Source of the DNA: Rhodovulum sulfidophilum
Lineage (GTDB): Bacteria; Pseudomonadota; Alphaproteobacteria; Rhodobacterales; Rhodobacteraceae
Reading direction: 5' to 3'
Assembly: GCA_003241785.1 (NCBI GenBank)
Contig: QFPW01000002.1
Location: 186,001 to 250,000 of the forward strand
DNA: 64,000 bases
In this document: positions 9,280 through 17,457 of the stretch, piece after piece
Layout of the letters: each line of letters opens with the position of its first letter
Numbering within the stretch: the first letter of the stretch is position 1
Program-made: the position numbers and the translations under genes
The notes under the pieces: generated by a model
Told to the model about the DNA's origin: nothing
Databases searched by the model: none
Seen by the model: only the letters and a program-made list of their open reading frames with translations

Positions 9280-9885
9280 ATGGTCAACCAAGATCACAAA
9301 CCGGACAAGCCGCCTTCCGCCGACACCCTCGCCGCCACCGCGCGCGAGGCGGGCAAAAAAGGCTTGCCGCCCGTACACTTGTGGAACCCGCCGTTTTGCG
9401 GGGATCTCGACATGCGGGTCGCCCGGGACGGGACCTGGTTCTATCTCGGCACCCCGATCGGCCGGCCGGCGCTGACGCGGCTCTTCTCCACGATTCTGAA
9501 GCGCGAGGGCGACCGCTACTATCTCGTGACCCCAGTCGAGAAGGTCGGGATCACCGTCGACGACGCCCCCTTCCTCGCGGTCGATTTCGCCGTCGAGGGC
9601 GAGGGCCGGGAGCAGACGCTGACCTTCACCACGCTGACCGGCGACGAGACCACGGCCGGCCCCGACCGGCCGATCCGCCTCGCGCGGGATCCCGCGACGG
9701 GCGAGCCCGCGCCCTATGTGCTGGTCCGCGCCAATCTCGAGGCGCTGATCGACCGCAAGAGCTTCTACCGGCTGGCCGAGCTCGGCGTCGAGGAGACCGT
9801 CGCGGGCGTGGCCCAGTTCGGCCTCTGGTCCGGCGGCGCGTTCTTTCCGCTCCAGCCGGCCGAGGACCTCGCGCGCGAGACGTAG
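9280..9885 (+). CDS. DUF1285 domain-containing protein
   Basis: This 201-residue protein belongs to the DUF1285 family of unknown function. The family features visible are PPVHLWNPPFCGDLDMRVAR near residues 30-49, FYLGTPIGRPALTRLFSTIL, and the YLVTPVEKVGITVDDAPF segment. The C-terminus (SFYRLAELGV, then FGLWSGGAFFPL) completes the family length. No signal peptide or membrane helix is seen. It faces the MoxR operon across a 127-bp shared intergenic region, which suggests coregulation. The stop codon TAG at 9883 is the start of a class B repeat. Confidence 0.88.
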   Translation: MVNQDHKPDKPPSADTLAATAREAGKKGLPPVHLWNPPFCGDLDMRVARDGTWFYLGTPIGRPALTRLFSTILKREGDRYYLVTPVEKVGITVDDAPFLAVDFAVEGEGREQTLTFTTLTGDETTAGPDRPIRLARDPATGEPAPYVLVRANLEALIDRKSFYRLAELGVEETVAGVAQFGLWSGGAFFPLQPAEDLARET

Positions 9886-9964
9886 GGCGGACCTTCGGTC
9901 CGCCGCGTCGGGGCGTTCCCCCGCGATCTCGGCGCGAGAGGGAGACGGACCGGGGTCCGCCCTC
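9883..9964. repeat. Class B palindromic repeat
   Basis: The arm AGGGCGGACC (9884-9893) is matched by GGTCCGCCCT (9954-9963), with an inner palindrome at 9887-9902. It lies between the convergent DUF1285 and rppH genes and can serve as a two-way transcription end. The first bases form the DUF1285 stop codon. Confidence 0.75.
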
Positions 9965-9970
9965 CGGGCG

Positions 9971-10456
9971 CTATGCGAGCTGGGCGCCGAATTCCGCGAA
10001 GACGCGGGCGTAGATCCCGCGCTTGAAGGGCACGATCCCCGCGACGATGTCGGCCGGGCGCATCCAGGCCCATTCGGCGAACTCCGGGTGGGGCTGGTCG
10101 ATCCGCACCTCCGAATCGGCGCCGTGGAAGCGGAACAGCGCCCAGAGCTGGCGCTGCCCGCGGTACTTGCCCTTCCAGACCTTTCCGAGCAGTTCCGGCG
10201 GCAGGTCGTAGGTCAGCCAGTCCGAAGTGAGCGCCACGAACTCGACCGCGCCCGGCGTGACGCCGGTTTCCTCGCCGAGCTCGCGCAGCGCCGCCTCGAG
10301 CGGCTCCTCGCCCGCGTCGATGCCGCCCTGCGGCATCTGCCAGGCGTCGGGCGTGTCGAGCCGCCGCCCGGCGAAGACAAGCCCCGCCGGATTGGCGAGC
10401 ACGACGCCGACGCAGGGCCGGTACGGCAGGCTCGCCGGGTCGACCACTTGATCCAC
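9971..10456 (-). CDS. rppH: RNA pyrophosphohydrolase
   Basis: RppH removes pyrophosphate from the 5' triphosphate end of mRNA and so licenses decay by the 5'-end-dependent RNase pathway. The 161-residue length is standard. The Nudix box occupies residues 44-66 (GGIDAGEEPLEAALREL followed by GEETGV), and the N-terminal PYRPCVGVVL is typical of alphaproteobacterial members. The start is a GTG at 10456, five bases after the ctpA stop; it fits the family N-terminus and no better start exists. It is the last gene of the gpmI-envC-ctpA-rppH run. A diadenosine polyphosphate hydrolase role is possible for the same fold. Confidence 0.92.
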   Translation of the reverse strand: MDQVVDPASLPYRPCVGVVLANPAGLVFAGRRLDTPDAWQMPQGGIDAGEEPLEAALRELGEETGVTPGAVEFVALTSDWLTYDLPPELLGKVWKGKYRGQRQLWALFRFHGADSEVRIDQPHPEFAEWAWMRPADIVAGIVPFKRGIYARVFAEFGAQLA

Positions 10457-10461
10457 GCGGC

Positions 10462-11799
10462 TCAGTTCTCGGCCTGGATATAGGCGATGCCGCGCAGCAT
10501 ATCGACGGCGTAGCTCAGCTGATAATCCTCGGCGCGGAGCTTCGCGGTCTCTTCCTGGTGCGTCTTCGCCGCCTCGAGCTGCTTCTTCTCGTCCTCGGTC
10601 AGCGAATCGTTGGTGAGCGCGCCGCGCAGATCGGCCTCGGAGCGCATCTGCGGCGCCGGGGTCTCCGCCTGCGCCTCCGGCTCGGCGCCGGGCGCGGGCT
10701 GCTCGACCACGATGTCGGGCGCGATGCCGAGCGCCTGGATCGACCGGCCCGAGGGCGTGTAGTAGCGCGCGGTGGTCAGGCGCAGCGCGCCGTCGTCCTG
10801 CACCGGCATGATGGTCTGGACCGAGCCCTTGCCGAAGCTCTGCGTGCCGAGGATCACCGCCCGGCGGTGGTCCTGCAGCGCGCCCGCGACGATTTCCGAG
10901 GCGCTGGCCGAGCCGCCGTTCACGAGCACGACCATCGGCTTGCCGGCCGCGAGATCGCCCGGCGTCGCGTTGTAGCGCTCGCTGTCGCGCGGGTCGCGGC
11001 CGCGGGTCGAGACGATCTCGCCCGAATCGAGGAAGGCGTCGACGACCGAGATCGCCTGGTTCAGGAGACCGCCCGGGTCGTTCCTGAGGTCGAGCACGAA
11101 GCCCGTCACCTTGTCCATGCCGCCGGCGGCCTCGACCTGCTCGGCGAGCTGCTTCTCGAGATTCGGGAAGGTCTGCTCGTTGAAGGTCGAGACGCGCAGC
11201 ACGACGACGTTGTCGATCACCTGGCTCTTGACCGGCGATACCGTGATGGTCTCGCGCGTCAGCTTGACGTCGAACGGATCCGGCGTGCCCTCGCGCTGGA
11301 TGGTGATGGTGATCTCGGAGCCGACCGGGCCCCGCATCATGTCGACCGCCTCGTTGAGGTTGAGCCCGACCACGCTCTCGCCGTTCACCTGGGTGATGAG
11401 ATCGCCCGGCTTGATGCCCGCCTTGTCGGCCGGCGTGTCCTCGATCGGCGAGACGACCTTGACGACGCCGTTCTCCTGCGTGACCTCGATGCCGAGGCCG
11501 CCGAACTCGCCCTTGGTCTGCACCTGCATGTCGTCGAAATCATCCGGCGGCAGGTAGCTCGAATGCGGGTCGAGCGAGGAGAGCATGCCGTTGATGGCCG
11601 CGGCGATCAGCTTCTGGTCGTCGACCGGCTCGACATAGGAGGTTCGGATGCGCTCGAACACATCCCCGAACAGGTCCAGCTCCTCGTAGACCGATTTTTC
11701 CTTCTCGGCCTCCTGGGCCACGATCGGACCGGCGAACTGCGTGCTGACAATCACTCCGAGGACAGCGCCGGCCGCGCTCGCCAGCAGTAGTTTTCTCAT
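10462..11799 (-). CDS. ctpA: S41 family C-terminal processing peptidase
   Basis: This 445-residue periplasmic serine protease cleaves proteins near their C-termini. It has a signal peptide or N-terminal anchor (LLASAAGAVLGVIVSTQFAG). A PDZ domain spans about residues 90-180 (GGLGIEVTQENGVVKVVSP). The protease core contains the catalytic dyad S299 in NGGSASASEIVAG and K324 in FGKGSVQT, 25 residues apart as in CtpB. I placed the start at the ATG at 11799, because residues before it do not resemble a leader. It follows the EnvC-like gene by 10 bases. In alphaproteobacteria this pairing links the protease to peptidoglycan hydrolase activation; that role is inferred from context. Confidence 0.93.
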   Translation of the reverse strand: MRKLLLASAAGAVLGVIVSTQFAGPIVAQEAEKEKSVYEELDLFGDVFERIRTSYVEPVDDQKLIAAAINGMLSSLDPHSSYLPPDDFDDMQVQTKGEFGGLGIEVTQENGVVKVVSPIEDTPADKAGIKPGDLITQVNGESVVGLNLNEAVDMMRGPVGSEITITIQREGTPDPFDVKLTRETITVSPVKSQVIDNVVVLRVSTFNEQTFPNLEKQLAEQVEAAGGMDKVTGFVLDLRNDPGGLLNQAISVVDAFLDSGEIVSTRGRDPRDSERYNATPGDLAAGKPMVVLVNGGSASASEIVAGALQDHRRAVILGTQSFGKGSVQTIMPVQDDGALRLTTARYYTPSGRSIQALGIAPDIVVEQPAPGAEPEAQAETPAPQMRSEADLRGALTNDSLTEDEKKQLEAAKTHQEETAKLRAEDYQLSYAVDMLRGIAYIQAEN

Positions 11800-11809
11800 C
11801 GGGCCATTC

Positions 11810-12985
11810 CTATCCGTTCTCGCTGACGAACAGCTGCGCCGGGTCCACCGGCCCCTGTCCATGCCTGACTTCTATATACAGCGTTTCCAACGCGCCAGTG
11901 TCGCCGGCCGCCTCGTCTTCGGGGGCGCCGTCGATCCCGGCCGTTTCGGGCGCCGCCTCCGGCGCGGCGCCGGGCCGCCCGCCCTCGTAGGCGGGACCGC
12001 CGAGCTGGCCGAGCAGGTCGCCGCGCCGCACCGCCTGGCCGAGCCGCACCTGCACCTGCGCGAGCCCGGCGAGCACGACCAGCGTGCCGTCATCGGTTTC
12101 CACCACAACGACATATCCATAGTCGAGAAACGGCCCCACGTAACGCACGATCGCGTCAGCGGGAGCGGTCACCAGCGACAGCGCGGCGGCGCGCATCGTG
12201 ACCCCCGGACGCTTTACGCCGGCCGCGTCGGGCATGTCGAAGCCGCGCACGATCTCGCCCGCCACCGGCCGGACCAGCCGGGGCGGCGGCGCGTCCGGGG
12301 CGGGGACCGCGCCCCCGCCCTGCGCGGCGAGCTTGGCCGCGAGCGTGGTCAGCGTGTCGCTGTCGCGCAGCATCGCGGCCATCGCCGGATCCTCGGTCTC
12401 GCGCGGCTGCGGCGGCGCGCGCTCGTCGAGCGCGTGGCCGAGCTCGGTCCGCGCGGCGCCGAGCGCGGCGATCCCGGAGGCGAGGTCGCGCTCGCCCTCG
12501 ACCCGCAGCCGGCGCAGCTCCTCGAGCTCGGCGTACCGGGCCTTCAGATCCTCCGCCTCCGCCTGCATGGCCGGGGTCAGCCGCGACAGCACCGAGGCCG
12601 CCCGCGCCGCGGCGACCGGGCCGCTCGGATGCAGCCCGCCCTGCGCCGGCGGCGGGGTCCGCGCCAGGGTCTCGAGCGCGGCGATCAGGTGCTGGATCTC
12701 GTCGCGGCGCTCCTCGAGCGCCAGCGACAGCTCGCGCTCGCGGGCATTCGCGCCGCCGACGCCGGCGCGCAGCACGTCGAGCGCCGACTGGTAGGCGCCG
12801 ATCGCCGCGGTCAGCGCCCGCACCCGGGATTCGGCCTTCGTCGCGGCGGCGAGCTCCTGCCCGGCCGCGTCGATGCGCGCCGCCGCCTCCGCCATGTCCT
12901 CGGCCGGGCTCGCCCCGGCCGGGACCGCGCCGAGCAGCGCGAGGCCGAGCGCGGGCCAGATCCGGAGGGCGCGGCGCGCGGTCAC
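11810..12985 (-). CDS. EnvC-like murein hydrolase activator with degenerate M23 domain
   Basis: This 391-residue exported protein has a signal peptide (ALRIWPALGLALLGAVPAGA), a long coiled-coil section at about residues 20-200, and a C-terminal LytM/M23 fold beginning with RPVAGEIVRGFDM. The usual zinc ligands of M23 peptidases are not present in the expected H-x3-D place, although an IEVRHGQGPVDP segment remains. It is therefore probably a non-enzymatic activator of cell-wall amidases, like EnvC. A low-complexity Ala/Pro/Glu insert sits inside the M23 domain. The start is a GTG at 12985 that overlaps the gpmI stop (GTGA). Confidence 0.85.
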   Translation of the reverse strand: MTARRALRIWPALGLALLGAVPAGASPAEDMAEAAARIDAAGQELAAATKAESRVRALTAAIGAYQSALDVLRAGVGGANARERELSLALEERRDEIQHLIAALETLARTPPPAQGGLHPSGPVAAARAASVLSRLTPAMQAEAEDLKARYAELEELRRLRVEGERDLASGIAALGAARTELGHALDERAPPQPRETEDPAMAAMLRDSDTLTTLAAKLAAQGGGAVPAPDAPPPRLVRPVAGEIVRGFDMPDAAGVKRPGVTMRAAALSLVTAPADAIVRYVGPFLDYGYVVVVETDDGTLVVLAGLAQVQVRLGQAVRRGDLLGQLGGPAYEGGRPGAAPEAAPETAGIDGAPEDEAAGDTGALETLYIEVRHGQGPVDPAQLFVSENG

Positions 12986-14508
12986 GCGGGGACGATCAGG
13001 CTCTGCCCGGTCATTTCCGCCGGCTGAGGCAGTCCCATGAGCTCGAGCAGCGTCGGCGCCAGATCGGCGAGGCGGCCGTTCCGGAGCGCGACGCCGGCCG
13101 GACCGTTCACCAGGATGACCGGCACCGGGTTCAGCGTATGCGCGGTATGCGGCCCGCCGGTCTCGGGATCGACCATGGTCTCGCAATTGCCGTGGTCCGC
13201 CGTGACGACCAGCGCGCCGCCCATGTCCGTGACGGCGGCGATCACCTGGCCGAGCCCCTCGTCGACCGCCTCGACCGCCTTGATCGCGGCCGCGAGGACG
13301 CCGGTATGGCCGACCATGTCGGGATTGGCGAAGTTGCAGACGATGAGATCCATCTTGCCCGAGCGGATCGCGCCGACGAGATGCGCCGCGACCTCGGGCT
13401 CCGACATCTCGGGCTGCAGGTCGTAGGTCCGCACCTTCGGGCTCGGCGCCATGTAGCGGTCCTCGCCGGTCTCGGGCACCTCGACGCCGCCGTTCAGGAA
13501 GAAGGTGACATGCGGGTATTTCTCGGTCTCGGCGATCCGGAACTGGGTCTTGCCATGCGCGGCGACCCAGTGGCCGAGCGTGTTGACGATCTCGCCCGAG
13601 GGGAACATCGCCTTCATATGGGTGTTGAGCGCGTCGGAATACTCGACCATGCCCAGCACCGAGACGAAACTTGGCCGGACACCGACGTCATAGGCGCCGA
13701 AGTCGGGCATGATCAGCGCCGAGAGGATCTCGCGCGCCCGGTCGGCGCGGAAATTGGCGAAGGCGAGCCCGTCGCCGTCGCGCGCGCCGGCGTAGTCGCC
13801 GATCACCGTCGGCGTCACGAACTCATCGGTCTCGCCGGCGGCGTAGGCGGTGGCGATCGCCTCCGCGGCGCTTTCCGCCCGCTTGCCCGCGCCCTTCAGG
13901 ATCGCCGCGACCGCCTGGGAGACTCGCTCCCAGCGGTTGTCGCGGTCCATCGCGTAGAACCGGCCGGAGACGGTCGCGATCCGCGCGCCGACCGGCAGGC
14001 TGGCCTCGAATTCCGCGACCTGCGCCGCCGCCGAGGACGGGGCCACGTCGCGCCCGTCGAGAAAGCAATGCACCTCGACCTTGATCCCGGCCGCCGTGAT
14101 CGCGTTCGCGACCGCCGCCATGTGGCGCTGATGCGCGTGCACGCCCCCGGGCGAGGTCAGGCCGCAGAGATGCGCCACGCCGCCGCTCTCGCGCAGCGCG
14201 GCGATGAAGCCGCCGAGCGCCGAATTGGTCGCGAAGGTGCCGTCGGCGATCGCGTTGTCGATCCGGGGCAGGTCCATCCAGACGACGCGGCCCGCGCCGA
14301 TGTTCATGTGCCCGACCTCGGAATTGCCCATCTGGCCCTCGGGCAGGCCGACGTCGGGCCCGTGCGCCGCGAGCTGGGCATGCGGGCATCCCGCCCAGAT
14401 CCGGTCGAAATTCGGGGTACGCCCCAGGGCGACCGCGTTCGCCTCGGTCTCCGCGCGGAGCCCCCAGCCGTCGAGAATGCACAGGACAACGGGTCTGACC
14501 CCTGCCAT
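12982..14508 (-). CDS. gpmI: 2,3-bisphosphoglycerate-independent phosphoglycerate mutase
   Basis: GpmI interconverts 3- and 2-phosphoglycerate in glycolysis and gluconeogenesis using two metal ions and a phosphoserine intermediate. The 508-residue length is standard. The metal-binding start CILDGWG contains D13, and the catalytic serine is S63 in GNSEVGHMNIGAGR. Later metal-site segments VCNFANPDMVGHTG and VVTADHGNCE are intact. The ATG at 14508 follows an AAGGAAGG ribosome site. It heads the operon that continues to envC, ctpA and rppH. Confidence 0.96.
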   Translation of the reverse strand: MAGVRPVVLCILDGWGLRAETEANAVALGRTPNFDRIWAGCPHAQLAAHGPDVGLPEGQMGNSEVGHMNIGAGRVVWMDLPRIDNAIADGTFATNSALGGFIAALRESGGVAHLCGLTSPGGVHAHQRHMAAVANAITAAGIKVEVHCFLDGRDVAPSSAAAQVAEFEASLPVGARIATVSGRFYAMDRDNRWERVSQAVAAILKGAGKRAESAAEAIATAYAAGETDEFVTPTVIGDYAGARDGDGLAFANFRADRAREILSALIMPDFGAYDVGVRPSFVSVLGMVEYSDALNTHMKAMFPSGEIVNTLGHWVAAHGKTQFRIAETEKYPHVTFFLNGGVEVPETGEDRYMAPSPKVRTYDLQPEMSEPEVAAHLVGAIRSGKMDLIVCNFANPDMVGHTGVLAAAIKAVEAVDEGLGQVIAAVTDMGGALVVTADHGNCETMVDPETGGPHTAHTLNPVPVILVNGPAGVALRNGRLADLAPTLLELMGLPQPAEMTGQSLIVPA

Positions 14509-14686
14509 CGCGAACCTGCCTTCCTTGTCCTTTTGGCCAAAGGAATACCTCCGCGCCGATCCGTTGGCAAACCGAACCCGAGGCCGCGCGGAGCCCCGCC
14601 GGCGGAATTCCCCGATCGCGCGCGGCGGCTTGCGCGCGGCGGCGCATCGCGGGAAACCTGAGCCTTCCTCACACCGGAGCGCCGCG

Positions 14687-15043
14687 ATGCTGATCCCCGC
14701 CCTCACCCTGCTCTTTCTCTGCCAGCTGGCGGGCGAGATCCTCGCCCGGACCCTCGGCATCGTCTTTCCCGGTCCGGTGATCGGCATGGGCCTGCTCTTC
14801 GTCGGCATGCTGGTCGCCGGCGGCCCCGGCGCGCCGCTCGAGAAGGTCGCCGACACGATCCTCGGCCATCTCTCGCTGCTCTTCGTGCCGGCCGCGGTGG
14901 GGATCGTGCAGCAGATCGGCCTCATCCAGGCGAACTGGGTCGCGATCACCGCCGCGCTCGTGGTCTCGACGCTGCTGACCCTCGTCGTGACGGTGCTGAC
15001 CTTCCGCGCCGTCGCGCGGATGATGGCGAGGCCGGTTCTGTGA
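14687..15043 (+). CDS. lrgA: CidA/LrgA family membrane protein
   Basis: This 118-residue protein has four predicted membrane helices, starting MLIPALTLLFLCQLAGE, with the family segment FPGPVIGMGLL near residues 27-37. CidA/LrgA proteins are holin-like small membrane proteins that pair with CidB/LrgB and affect murein hydrolase export, cell lysis or central metabolite transport. The start at 14687 follows GGAG; upstream in-frame extensions lack family similarity. The stop overlaps the lrgB start by four bases (GTGA), so the two proteins are probably made in coupled fashion. Confidence 0.88.
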   Translation: MLIPALTLLFLCQLAGEILARTLGIVFPGPVIGMGLLFVGMLVAGGPGAPLEKVADTILGHLSLLFVPAAVGIVQQIGLIQANWVAITAALVVSTLLTLVVTVLTFRAVARMMARPVL

Positions 15044-15762
15044 CCCATCCCGGCGATTTCTACCAGATCTGGGTCTATCTCTCGACCACCCCGCTCCTCT
15101 GGCTGACCGTGACGCTCGCCGCCTTCTGGGCCGGCGATTTCATCTCGCTCACCTGCCGGCGGCATCCGCTCGCCAATCCGGTGGTGATCTCGGCGGGGCT
15201 GCTGATCGCGCTTCTCGCGATCACGCGCACGCCCTACCAGACCTTCTTCCAGGGCGCGCAGTTCGTGCATTTCCTGCTCGGCCCGGCCACGGTCGCGCTC
15301 GCCGTGCCGCTCTGGCGCAACCGGGCGCAGGTGCGGGCCAATCTCGCGCCGATGTGCGCGGCGCTGGTCGCCGGATCGCTGACCGCGATCTTCTCGGCCT
15401 GCGGCATCGCCTGGGCCTTCGGCGCGCCGCGCGAGGTCGTGGCCTCGATGGCGGCGAAATCGGTCACCGCGCCGATCGCCATGGCGCTGACCGAGACGAT
15501 CGGCGGCATCCCGGCGCTCGCCGCCGTGCTGGTGATCCTGACCGGGGTCTTCGGCTCGATCGTCGTGACCCCGCTCATGAACGCGATGCGGATCCGCGAC
15601 TACGCGGCGCGCGGCTTCGCCGTCGGCGTCGCGAGCCATGGCATCGGCACCGCCCGCGCCTTCCAGGTCAGCCAGGAGGCCGGCACCTTCGCGGGCATCG
15701 CCCTCGGGCTCAACGGCGCGCTCACCTCGGTGGTGATCCTGCTCATCAACCTCTTCCTCTGA
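15040..15762 (+). CDS. lrgB: LrgB family protein
   Basis: This 240-residue integral membrane protein is the LrgB/CidB partner of the preceding gene. Several hydrophobic helices are visible, with the family motifs LGPATVALAVPLW near residues 80-92, KSVTAPIAMALTE near residues 140-152, and ASHGIGTARAFQ near residues 200-211. It starts with GTG at 15040 inside the lrgA stop. Members are described as anti-holin-like or as glycolate/pyruvate transport components. Which applies here cannot be decided from sequence. Confidence 0.9.
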   Translation: MTHPGDFYQIWVYLSTTPLLWLTVTLAAFWAGDFISLTCRRHPLANPVVISAGLLIALLAITRTPYQTFFQGAQFVHFLLGPATVALAVPLWRNRAQVRANLAPMCAALVAGSLTAIFSACGIAWAFGAPREVVASMAAKSVTAPIAMALTETIGGIPALAAVLVILTGVFGSIVVTPLMNAMRIRDYAARGFAVGVASHGIGTARAFQVSQEAGTFAGIALGLNGALTSVVILLINLFL

Positions 15763-15781
15763 GCCGGCGCCCGGCGCGTCT

Positions 15782-15805
15782 CGCGCGCGATGGCGCGCGC
15801 GAGGG
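15782..15805 (+). terminator. GC-only hairpin after lrgB
   Basis: A 9-bp perfect stem (CTCGCGCGC / GCGCGCGAG) with a six-base loop stands 20 bases after the lrgB stop. It has no T tract, so it is at best a weak or factor-assisted terminator. Confidence 0.35.
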
Positions 15806-15864
15806 GCCGGTCATGGTAGAATTGTCGCATTGAAACCGAATCCCTTTTCGACGGAGCGACGACC

Positions 15865-16071
15865 ATGACCGAGACCAAAGCCGACCCGACGCCCGTGCAC
15901 CGCAGCTATCCCGTGCCGGGGCCGCACGACGACGTCGCCGAACGCCAGTCCATCTGCCCGCTCTACATCGTCGACACCGCCCCGGGGGGCGGCGGGCTCG
16001 GCGTCTGGGTCCTCACCGAGCAGACCCCCGACTTCTGCGACTATGCCTATGTCGGCAGCCCCTCGGGCTAA
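15865..16071 (+). CDS. Small hypothetical protein, 68 aa
   Basis: I do not recognise this small protein. It starts at an ATG eight bases after a GGAG ribosome site, is hydrophilic at the N-terminus (MTETKADPTPVHRSYPVPGP), has two cysteines (residues 31 and 57) and a glycine run (PGGGGLGVWVLTE), and has no signal peptide or membrane segment. Its TAA stop overlaps the TAG stop of the convergent DUF2235 gene (CTAA at 16068-16071), so the two genes meet tail to tail. Codon use looks like that of its neighbours, which supports it being real. Confidence 0.6.
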   Translation: MTETKADPTPVHRSYPVPGPHDDVAERQSICPLYIVDTAPGGGGLGVWVLTEQTPDFCDYAYVGSPSG

Positions 16072-17189
16072 GCGCGGCATGGCGCCTCCGCCGGCGCGCC
16101 GAGAAGCCGGGTGAGCGCGGCCGGACGATAGCCCGGATCGGCGCGGAAGCGGCGGATCGCGGCTTCCGCGACCTCGGCGCGCCGCTCGGGCCCCCGGCGT
16201 TCGGCGGGGCCGAGCGCGAGCAGCGCGTCGAGCAGGCCGCGCCGGGGCCGGGCCCTGAGCGGGCCCATCGGATTGCGCGCCGCGCGCCATTCCGCGAGCG
16301 CCCCGGGCTCGAGCGCGAGGCCCCGCGCGACCGCGCCCTCGGCGACCCAGAGCAGCGCGTCGTCCGACAGCGCCCGCGCCGCGCCGCCGCCCCCGACCGA
16401 GCCGTGGTCGCCGGGAAACCAGCTCTGCGCGTAGCGTTCCGCCCCGGCCTCTCGGTTCAGCGCGTCGAGATTGTCCCAGAGCGCCGGCGGGAAGGTCCGC
16501 CGCCGCTCGTCGATCGCCACCGCGTGGCGCGCGGCCGCGACGCCCTTCGAGAGCCGCGTGTCGTGGAACCGCAGGCTCCGGTTCACGAGTTCCGCGAGCC
16601 GGAACTGGACCGGCAGGCCGAGCGATCCGACCGTGTCCCAGACGCCGAGATAGGCGATCCGGACCGGTTCGCGCGCCTCGGGCCGCGCGGCGTGGTCCGC
16701 CGGGCTGGTATGGGCCGGCTGGGCATGCGCGCGGCGGAAGGCCACGGCGGGCGGCGCGTCGGGATGCGCGGTCTCTCCGCGCCCGCGATAAAGCGCCAGC
16801 GCCTCGGGGATCGCGGCGGCGGCGCTTTTTTCGAGAACGCCGCAGTTGCGGATCAGCCCGGCGAGCGAGCGGGCGCAGAAGGCGCCGCGCGAGAAGCCGA
16901 AGAGAAAGATCTCGTCGCCCGGCGCGTGGTTGAAGACGAGGAAGCGGTAGGCCGCCTCGATCGTGCCGAGCAGCCCCTGGCCGAAGGCCCCGCCGAGCAC
17001 GCGGTCGAGCGCGCGCGCGATCCGCCCGGTGCCCCGCCCCGCGCCGACACCGTCGATATGGTAGACGATCTGCGCAACGCCATCGGGCCCGCGCGGCGCC
17101 ACCGCCTGGGCGAGCCGGACCACGTTGGTCGGATGGCGCGCGTCGAGCCGTTTCCAGGTTCCGTCGCAACAGATGACAATGCGTTTCAT
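16068..17189 (-). CDS. DUF2235 alpha/beta-hydrolase, copy 1
   Basis: This 373-residue protein belongs to DUF2235, an alpha/beta-hydrolase family that includes phospholipase-type type VI effectors and many uncharacterised housekeeping copies. It opens with MKRIVICCDGTW, carries the nucleophile elbow GFSRG with S100, a VWDTVGSLG segment near residues 205-220, and the probable catalytic His in WFPGDHGSVGGGG. No signal peptide and no nearby VgrG or immunity gene are seen, so an effector role is not supported. The ATG at 17189 is chosen because the conserved family start begins there. It lies 268 bp downstream of a paralogue on the same strand. Confidence 0.85.
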   Translation of the reverse strand: MKRIVICCDGTWKRLDARHPTNVVRLAQAVAPRGPDGVAQIVYHIDGVGAGRGTGRIARALDRVLGGAFGQGLLGTIEAAYRFLVFNHAPGDEIFLFGFSRGAFCARSLAGLIRNCGVLEKSAAAAIPEALALYRGRGETAHPDAPPAVAFRRAHAQPAHTSPADHAARPEAREPVRIAYLGVWDTVGSLGLPVQFRLAELVNRSLRFHDTRLSKGVAAARHAVAIDERRRTFPPALWDNLDALNREAGAERYAQSWFPGDHGSVGGGGAARALSDDALLWVAEGAVARGLALEPGALAEWRAARNPMGPLRARPRRGLLDALLALGPAERRGPERRAEVAEAAIRRFRADPGYRPAALTRLLGAPAEAPCRA

Positions 17190-17367
17190 CGCGCCTCGCG
17201 CCGCGACCGCCCCGGCATCGGGGGCGCCCGGCGGGGCGATCGACAAGGATGTCCTCGGGAAATGCGCCCCGCGCGGCGGACCGCCCATCGGCGCGCGCGG
17301 GGAAGCTAGACGGCAAAGGTTGCGAAATCCCCGCGGGGTGGATCAGGGGGGCAAGCCCCTCTCTCCG

Positions 17368-17453
17368 CCGCCCCGGACTTGATCCGGGGCCTCGAGTCCA
17401 TCTCGAACCATCGCCCCCGGCGTCGAGGCCCCGGGTCAGGCCCGGGGCGGCGG
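17368..17453. repeat. Class A palindromic repeat (A1)
   Basis: This copy of the roughly 80-bp repeat has outer arms CCCCGGACTTGATCCGGGGC (17371-17390) and GCCCCGGGTC followed by AGGCCCGGGG. It sits in the 268-bp gap between the two DUF2235 genes, ending five bases from the stop of copy 2. Confidence 0.8.
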
Positions 17454-17457
17454 AGTT

